In this document: one piece after another, positions 32,589 through 37,296 of the stretch
Layout: each line of letters opens with the position of its first letter
How positions within the stretch are numbered: position 1 is the first letter of the stretch
From: JBBIMP01 sp037444305
Lineage (GTDB): Bacteria; Acidobacteriota; UBA6911
NCBI GenBank assembly: GCA_037444305.1
Contig: JBBIMP010000047.1
Location: 1 to 37,296 of the forward strand
Length of the DNA stretch: 37,296 bases
Direction: 5' to 3'
Notes under the pieces: generated by a model
Told to the model about the DNA's origin: nothing
Database searches by the model: none
Seen by the model: the letters and a program-made list of their open reading frames with translations, nothing else
Position numbers and translations under genes: made by a program

Positions 32589-34547
32589 ATGTTCAATCTC
32601 GGACTGGGTCTTCAGGAAAGGGAACAGATCCCCCGAGACGAAGATCCTCCGGTGTTTGCCCCCACCAGCCTGAGCCGGGTGTATTTCCCTGCCCGCGGAC
32701 TGCTCTATTCGCTCCTGATTCACGAGGTGGTGATTCTTGGGCTCTTCCTCCTGCCCGCGCCCAGCCACCGAAAGAAGCTCGAAGAACAGTCTCGCCGGTC
32801 TGAACGAATCACCAGAATAATCCGCAGCGATCCCAGGACCGTGCTTTGGCTGCCGATCCTGGGGGGCGGCAGAGAGGGCCTGGGCAAGCCCGGCGGCGGC
32901 TCGGGATCGGGGACCTCCCGCGACAAGGGGCCGTCCGTCGCCTCGAGTCCCGCATCCAAGGGGATGAGTTACCCTGGACCGCAGCCGATCCTCTCGGATC
33001 CTCCGGATCCGACGAATCGCATCCAGACGATTCTCCAACCGGATCTGCCGAATCTGCCGATTCTCCCGCCGCCGATACCTCTGCCGAACATCGTCCAGGT
33101 CGCCGACGCAGGTCCTCTTCCCCCGGTGGAACCCCCGGCCCCGCCTGTAAATCCTCCCGAAGCCGCCAGGCCCCCGGAGCCGCCGGCCGTGGATCGACCC
33201 GACACGCAGGCGCAGGCGAGGGAGGCAACCGTTCCTCTGCCTCCTCTGAAGCTTGCGCCCCTGAATCCGATTGATGCACCGAAAATGGTGCTGCCCGACG
33301 GCGTTTTCAGAAATGACGCGGTTCAGAATCAAGAAACACCACCTACCGCCGAGCTGCCGAGACAGCTGAAGGCCGCCCCCCCTCCGCCCGAGCCCAGGCC
33401 GGTCCAGGTGGTGGAGCCTCCGAGGCTGGAGCCTCTCAACCGGCAGCTGTCATCGGCCAGCAGCCGCGGGCCGGATTCCAGGAACCTGGCGGCGCTGACC
33501 CCCATGCCGGCGCTGTCGACGACGCCGTTCGATGTTCCGCCCGGCGAAGCAAGGGGGCGTTTTGCCATATCCCCCCAGCCGAACCTGACCACCACCGAGA
33601 CCGAGCCCGGCCTGAAACGCGAAACCCCTTCGCCGACGGTCGGGATTGGGAGTTCCGCCGAGGCTTCTGCCGGCAAAGCCACAGTTGCGCCGGCAGCAGT
33701 CGCCGGAAGTGGTGCGGGGCGGGGAGGCGAGGCCTCCGCTGGCGGCACCGGGAGTGGCGCGGGCAGCGGCGCTGGATCAGGTCCGGGCGCGGGCTCCGGA
33801 ACCGGCGCGGGATCGGGAACAGGTGCGGGGACCGGCCCCGGGTCAGGACCGGGCTCCGGGACAGGTTCCGGTACGGGCCCCGGAGCAGGTGCGCGCTCCG
33901 GAGCGGGCGTGGGGACAGGTTCGGGTACGGGTACCGGAACAGGATCGGGCGCGGGCTCCGGGCCCGGCAGAGGAGCCTTCTCGGGGATCACGATTATTGG
34001 AGGGGTGTCGGATACCGGGACGGCATCGGGCACATCTTCGCCGACTCCGCCACCCCGCCCGGTGAAAACGTCCTACGGGCTGACCGTGATTTCGACAGAG
34101 TCCAGCGGCGGCGGTCTCCCATATTTCGGAGTGTTTGCCAACGCCCAGGTCTACACCGTTTACCTCGACATGAGAGAAAACGAAACGGATCAGGCTCCGT
34201 CATGGACGCTCGAGTATGCCTTGGCCGAGGGAGCGACCGGACAGGGCGGGGTAAGCACCGGCCAGAGCAAGCAGGGGATTGTCCTGCCTTACCCGGTGGA
34301 AAAACAGCAGCCTCCGTTCCCCGCCGACGTCGTCCGCAAATATCCTCGCCGGATGATCATCGTGTATGGGGTTGTCAACGTCGAGGGGAAGATGGAGCAG
34401 ATGTCGATCAAGGACAGCCCGGATCCGGTGCTGAATGAACCCCTGCTGAACTCGCTGGGCAAGTGGGTGTTCCGCCCGGGACAGCTCCACGGTGCACCAG
34501 TGCCCATGAAAGTCCTCATGGGAATCCCTCTTTGGCTGCCCCGCTGA
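32589..34547 (+). CDS. TonB-like energy transducer with long Pro- and Gly-rich linker
   Basis: The 652-residue protein has a short cytoplasmic start, one membrane segment (LLYSLLIHEVVILGLFLLP, about 38-56), then ~300 residues rich in Pro (PILPPPIPLPNIV, PLPPVEPPAPPVNPPEAARP), then a Gly-rich tract (about 373-462), and a C-terminal TonB-like domain (RRMIIVYGVVNVEGKMEQMS, then LNSLGKWVFRPGQLHGAPVP). This is the layout of TonB energy transducers, which couple the proton motive force to receptors such as the one at 3-1778. It is longer than E. coli TonB (239). The ATG at 32589 has GAGAGG almost touching it, so its ribosome site is unusual. Exporter partners ExbB/ExbD are not in the window. Confidence 0.82.
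   Translation: MFNLGLGLQEREQIPRDEDPPVFAPTSLSRVYFPARGLLYSLLIHEVVILGLFLLPAPSHRKKLEEQSRRSERITRIIRSDPRTVLWLPILGGGREGLGKPGGGSGSGTSRDKGPSVASSPASKGMSYPGPQPILSDPPDPTNRIQTILQPDLPNLPILPPPIPLPNIVQVADAGPLPPVEPPAPPVNPPEAARPPEPPAVDRPDTQAQAREATVPLPPLKLAPLNPIDAPKMVLPDGVFRNDAVQNQETPPTAELPRQLKAAPPPPEPRPVQVVEPPRLEPLNRQLSSASSRGPDSRNLAALTPMPALSTTPFDVPPGEARGRFAISPQPNLTTTETEPGLKRETPSPTVGIGSSAEASAGKATVAPAAVAGSGAGRGGEASAGGTGSGAGSGAGSGPGAGSGTGAGSGTGAGTGPGSGPGSGTGSGTGPGAGARSGAGVGTGSGTGTGTGSGAGSGPGRGAFSGITIIGGVSDTGTASGTSSPTPPPRPVKTSYGLTVISTESSGGGLPYFGVFANAQVYTVYLDMRENETDQAPSWTLEYALAEGATGQGGVSTGQSKQGIVLPYPVEKQQPPFPADVVRKYPRRMIIVYGVVNVEGKMEQMSIKDSPDPVLNEPLLNSLGKWVFRPGQLHGAPVPMKVLMGIPLWLPR
33705..33974 (+). repeat. Gly-rich low-complexity tract within the TonB-like protein
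   Basis: About 90 codons encode nearly alternating Gly with Ser, Thr, Ala or Pro (GAGSGTGAGSGTGAGTGPGS-like). The DNA is built from degenerate hexamer units (GGN-WSN), with varied codons rather than exact tandem copies, so it seems selected at protein level. It should form a flexible, extended periplasmic spacer. Confidence 0.85.
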
Positions 34548-34574
34548 GATCGGCCCGGGCAGAGCCAGGCCTCC

Positions 34575-35039
34575 TCACCTCTCCTTGAGCGCTTCCAGCA
34601 CTTCCTCCGCATGGCCGCTCACCTTCACTTTGGGAAAGATCTTCTTGATCCTGCCGTCCATTCCGATGATGAACGTCGTCCGTTCGATTCCCGCGAAGGA
34701 TTTTCCGAACAAGCTCTTCTGCTTGAGAACTCCGTAGGCCTCTGCGACCTTCTTCTCCGTGTCCGCCGGCAGCGGCATGTTCAGCGAGTATTTGTCGCGA
34801 AACTTGGCCTGTTTTTCGCTGCTGTCGGCGCTGATTCCCAGTGCCACCGTATCCTTCCTGCTCAGTTTTGCCCTTGCGTCGTGGAACCCGCTCGCTTCGC
34901 GAGTTCAGCCGGGCGTGTTCGCCTTCGGGCAAAAGAACAGCACTACGTTTTTCTCGCCGGCGAATTCCCGCAGACTCCGCTTCTGTCCGCGGTCGTCGAG
35001 GAGTGAAAAGGCCGGGGCCTTGGAACCTTCCTTCAGCAT
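34575..35039 (-). CDS. bcp: PrxQ/Bcp-type peroxiredoxin, predicted selenoprotein (in-frame TGA at catalytic position 45)
   Basis: The frame from the ATG at 35039 (GGGAGG upstream) runs LKEGSKAPAFSLLDDRGQKR, VVLFFCPKANTPG, then TGA (34907-34905), then TREASGFHDARAKLSRKDTV and ALGISADS without a frame change to the normal stop. Reading the TGA as Sec gives 154 residues; E. coli Bcp has 156 with its peroxidatic Cys at 45. The TGA codon is residue 45, completing the PxxxTxxC/U motif (P38, T42, U45). The usual resolving Cys five residues on is Ser; the only other Cys is C37. A 5-bp hairpin (CTCGC-GAA-GCGAG, 34903-34891) follows the TGA, but a convincing bacterial SECIS was not confirmed. A nonsense mutation is the alternative, though its exact placement would be a striking coincidence. 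It reduces peroxides. Confidence 0.78.
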
Positions 35040-35166
35040 CGATGCCTCCCTTGTGTGACCATGTTTCCTGGCGTATCTGTGGTCAGAAGAAAATCGACCG
35101 CGCAGCGCGAGTTGCACCCGATTGGACGGAATGCGTTTGCGTTTGTTCCGGGGGGAGGATGTCACC

Positions 35167-35195
35167 TTGATGAATACACGGGCAATTTATAAGAT
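35167..35195 (+). promoter_or_regulatory. Candidate promoter of the P1 peptidase gene
   Basis: TTGATG (35167-35172) and TAAGAT (35190-35195) are 17 bp apart, within AT-rich sequence, about 45 bp before the GTG start at 35241. It lies in the divergent spacer between the peroxiredoxin and peptidase genes. Confidence 0.45.
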
Positions 35196-35240
35196 GGTGC
35201 CGAGCATTGCACAGGAACCGAGTCCGCAACGGAGGGAGCA

Positions 35241-36323
35241 GTGGCCAGGATCAGCCGCCGCAGTTTCGGGAAGCGTTTCATTGCGTCTGCCGCGCTGACC
35301 CCGGCACTGAATTTTTCTATGCCGAATAACCTCGACAGCCAGCAGGGCCGCAGGCCTTCTCTCACGGACATCGACGGCATTCTCGTCGGCCACTTCACGC
35401 ACGGGGCCCGGCCTACGGGCTGCACCGTTGTCCTGACGCGCGAGCCGTGCCGCGCCGGCGTCGATGTCCGCGGCGGCGCGCCGGGGACACGGGAGACGGA
35501 TCTGCTCCGGCCGGAAAACGTGGTGGAGAAGGTGGATGCCATATTCCTCTCCGGCGGCAGCGCATTCGGCCTGGGAGTTGCCGCCGGAGTGGAGAAGTAC
35601 CTCGAGGAACAGGGGCGCGGCTTTGCCGTCGGGAAGATCCGCGTGCCCATCATCTGCGGAGCGATACTATTCGACCTGGGGCTGGGGGATCCTGCGATCC
35701 GTCCCGGGGCGGAGGCGGGTTACGAGGCGGCCAGGAATGCCGGCGACGACGCGGTGGCGGAAGGAAACAAGGGAGCCGGTGCGGGCGCCACCGTAGGGAA
35801 ACTTCTGGGCATGGAACGGGCCATGAAGGGCGGGCTGGGCTCCTGGGCCATCCGCAGGCCCGACGGCCTGCAGGTCGGCGCCCTGGTGGCGGTGAACGCA
35901 ATGGGAGATATCGTGGATCCCGCCACCGGAAAGATCGTTGCCGGGGCCAGGAACGCCGACGGCACCGGATTTGCCGACTCCATGGCGCACCTGCGGCTGG
36001 CGAAAGCGGCCCCGTCGGGCGAAACCGGCAACACGGTCATCGGCGTCGTGGCCACCAATGCGCCGCTCAGCAAGGTTCAGTGCCACAAGGTGGCGCAGAT
36101 GGCGCACGACGGTCTGGCAAGGTCCATCAATCCCGCGCACATGCCGTGGGACGGGGACACGGTCTTCGCCATCGCGACCGGCGCCGCCGGCGCCCCCGCA
36201 GATCCCGGAATCGTGGGCGCGCTGGCGGCGGATGTGCTGGCTACAGCCGTCCTGCGGGCTGTGCGGGCCGCGGAATCATGGGGAGCCTATCCGGCGGCCC
36301 GGGATTATCCCGCGCGCCCGTAG
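35241..36323 (+). CDS. P1/S58-family aminopeptidase (DmpA/NylC-like), Tat-exported
   Basis: The 360-residue protein begins with a twin-arginine signal (SRRSFGKRF then IASAALTPALNF), so it is exported folded. The body matches P1-family Ntn hydrolases: DIDGILVGHFTHG, GVDVRGGAPGTRETDLL, IFLSGGSAFGLGVAAGV, GNKGAGAGATVGK, and GNTVIGVVATNAPLSK. By analogy with NylC, autocleavage should occur before T265 of GNTVIG (N264/T265), freeing the Thr nucleophile. Known relatives cut N-terminal amino acids, beta-peptides or nylon oligomers. The GTG at 35241 has GGAGGGAG upstream. Confidence 0.88.
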   Translation: MARISRRSFGKRFIASAALTPALNFSMPNNLDSQQGRRPSLTDIDGILVGHFTHGARPTGCTVVLTREPCRAGVDVRGGAPGTRETDLLRPENVVEKVDAIFLSGGSAFGLGVAAGVEKYLEEQGRGFAVGKIRVPIICGAILFDLGLGDPAIRPGAEAGYEAARNAGDDAVAEGNKGAGAGATVGKLLGMERAMKGGLGSWAIRRPDGLQVGALVAVNAMGDIVDPATGKIVAGARNADGTGFADSMAHLRLAKAAPSGETGNTVIGVVATNAPLSKVQCHKVAQMAHDGLARSINPAHMPWDGDTVFAIATGAAGAPADPGIVGALAADVLATAVLRAVRAAESWGAYPAARDYPARP

Positions 36324-36439
36324 AAATGCCGCGCATACCCGTGCAGGGGGATTGGTGAAACATCCGGCCCCATGGGAAATGAAGCGGTGGATGTTGCCCC
36401 GTCCGGCCGGCGGGATTCTGCCACGAAAGGGACCAGGCG

Positions 36440-37141
36440 ATGGCGTTCTGGCATCTCCGGCGCGTGCAGGCGCCCGAACTTCTGGATGACGAGTGCGAAG
36501 CTGAAAGCAGCGCGCCCGCCGAAGTGCAGAGACATCTCGAGGCCCTGGAGGATGCCTTCGTCGAACAGGCGCTCAGCCTGGGGGTGACCGAGGGGGTGGC
36601 TCTCGATGTCGGGACGGGCACGGGCCTTGTGCCGATCAAGCTGGCTCTGCGCGCGCCGGGTCTGATCATTCACGGGATCGACCTCTCGCAGCCGATGCTC
36701 CGCCAGGCGGCGCTCAACGCCGGCCGGTGGGGCGTGGACATGCGCATTATCCTGAACCACGGGGATGCGCAGCAGCTGCCTTTCGACCCGGGCCTGTTCG
36801 ACCTGGTCCTGTGCCACCACGTTCTCCACAGGATTTCCCGGCCGGTGCAGTTGATACGCGAGCTGGGTCGCGTCGCCAAGCCCGGTGGCGCGATTCTGCT
36901 GAAGGATGTGCGGCGGCCGAACCTCCTCGGCTGGGGCGTGGCTGAAATGCGGGCAAGGATGCGGGAGGGTGGCAGGATGGTCGAGATATACGAAGCCGGA
37001 GTCCGCTCGGCCTACACGCTTGCCGAACTCCGGCAGCTTGCCGATGGTTCGGGCGTGGCCGGAATCCAGGCGGCGCGGATGGGACCCGGCCAAATCGGCC
37101 TGAGGCGGAAACGGGGACACAAGGGAATGGCGCTTAATTAG
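36440..37141 (+). CDS. SAM-dependent class I methyltransferase
   Basis: The 233-residue protein has motif I VALDVGTGTGLVPIKLA, IHGIDLSQPML, the DAQQLPFDPGLFDLVLCHHV segment and the post-motif LIRELGRVAKPGGAILLKDV. This is a class I Rossmann methyltransferase of the UbiE/Methyltransf_11 type; the acceptor cannot be told. AAGGGA lies before the ATG at 36440. The palindromic element at 37133-37268 covers its last codons and stop. Confidence 0.8.
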   Translation: MAFWHLRRVQAPELLDDECEAESSAPAEVQRHLEALEDAFVEQALSLGVTEGVALDVGTGTGLVPIKLALRAPGLIIHGIDLSQPMLRQAALNAGRWGVDMRIILNHGDAQQLPFDPGLFDLVLCHHVLHRISRPVQLIRELGRVAKPGGAILLKDVRRPNLLGWGVAEMRARMREGGRMVEIYEAGVRSAYTLAELRQLADGSGVAGIQAARMGPGQIGLRRKRGHKGMALN

Positions 37142-37268
37142 TTACTGTCGCGAAACTCCCAATTTTGGCGAAATGAACACCTTGGGTGGCGTATAAGCCC
37201 TTTGTTTTCAATGCGGCCATTGTCCCCGCATTGCCGAATACCGAGTTTCGCGACAGAAACTAGTTAAG
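37133..37268. repeat. MITE-like palindromic element
   Basis: Arms 37133-37158 and 37243-37268 are inverted repeats matching at 24 of 26 positions, including a perfect core CTGTCGCGAAACTC/GAGTTTCGCGACAG. Inside lies a second perfect 8-bp inverted repeat, CAATGCGG (37209-37216) and CCGCATTG (37226-37233). No coding sequence is present. The left arm starts in the last codons of the methyltransferase gene. Confidence 0.75.
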
Positions 37269-37296
37269 GGCGGTCGAAATCACCTGGTAACGTCGC

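Noticed and set aside
33329..34033. Minus-strand Pro-rich frame opposite the Gly-rich tract
   Set aside because: It is the antisense reading of alternating Gly codons (PVPEPVPEP-like), with no independent support.
34575..35165. Peroxiredoxin as a frameshifted pseudogene or two small genes
   Set aside because: The two pieces are in the same frame, separated only by TGA at the catalytic Cys position, so a Sec codon explains it better than a frameshift.
1..37296. CRISPR arrays, tRNA or rRNA genes
   Set aside because: No regularly spaced direct repeats and no T-loop GTTCRANYC with matching acceptor stems were seen by eye; a tRNAscan/CRISPR search would settle it.

Overview
The window looks like a chromosomal segment of an Acidobacteriota-type bacterium, probably from an environmental or metagenomic assembly. 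The reasons are an Oar-like TonB-dependent receptor, a secreted TPR protein with a carboxypeptidase-regulatory-like domain, futalosine-pathway menaquinone synthesis (mqnC), a group 3b [NiFe] hydrogenase and many IS relics. The phylum is inferred from gene style only.

Layout. (1) 1-2820: the 3' part of a TonB-dependent receptor, a strong terminator, then a convergent secreted TPR protein. (2) 2921-11520, minus strand: a compact seven-gene operon read from 11520 down to 2921. It encodes a GcvH-like lipoyl carrier, a CobW/COG0523 GTPase, a dicluster ferredoxin protein, a radical SAM enzyme, a DUF116-polyprenyl synthase fusion, a prenyltransferase-repeat protein and a squalene-hopene-cyclase-like class II terpene cyclase. 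I know of no described pathway with this gene set, and it is the best candidate for a new system: an isoprenoid chain would be built, cyclised and modified by radical/redox chemistry, perhaps with a lipoyl carrier. (3) 11521-12568: gene and transposase relics. (4) 12569-18060: hemE-hemN-hemH-hemY-hemA with overlapping genes; hemA breaks off mid-gene. (5) 17825-19597, minus: an APC permease and a DUF3311 membrane protein whose frame runs into antisense hemA. (6) 19821-23816: a complete four-subunit group 3b NAD(P)-linked hydrogenase whose large subunit ends exactly at the mature C-terminal histidine. (7) 23822-26719: a mosaic island of broken IS and sensor-gene pieces plus an intact-looking PHD/VapC toxin-antitoxin pair, bounded by 27-bp perfect inverted repeats. 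(8) 26704-32061: D-cysteine desulfhydrase, DUF523/DUF1722 protein, mqnC, queG and thyA. (9) 32062-37296: a TonB-like energy transducer with a Gly-rich tract, a PrxQ/Bcp peroxiredoxin with in-frame TGA at the peroxidatic Cys position (a likely selenoprotein), a Tat-exported P1-family peptidase, a SAM methyltransferase, and a palindromic MITE-like element at the right end.

Functionally the window combines anaerobic or microaerobic redox metabolism (hydrogenase, HemN, QueG, MqnC), outer-membrane import (TonB receptor and transducer) and an uncharacterised terpenoid-redox operon. The two gene-to-gene junctions at about 18060 and about 26340 may be real rearrangements or assembly joins; the sequence alone does not decide.
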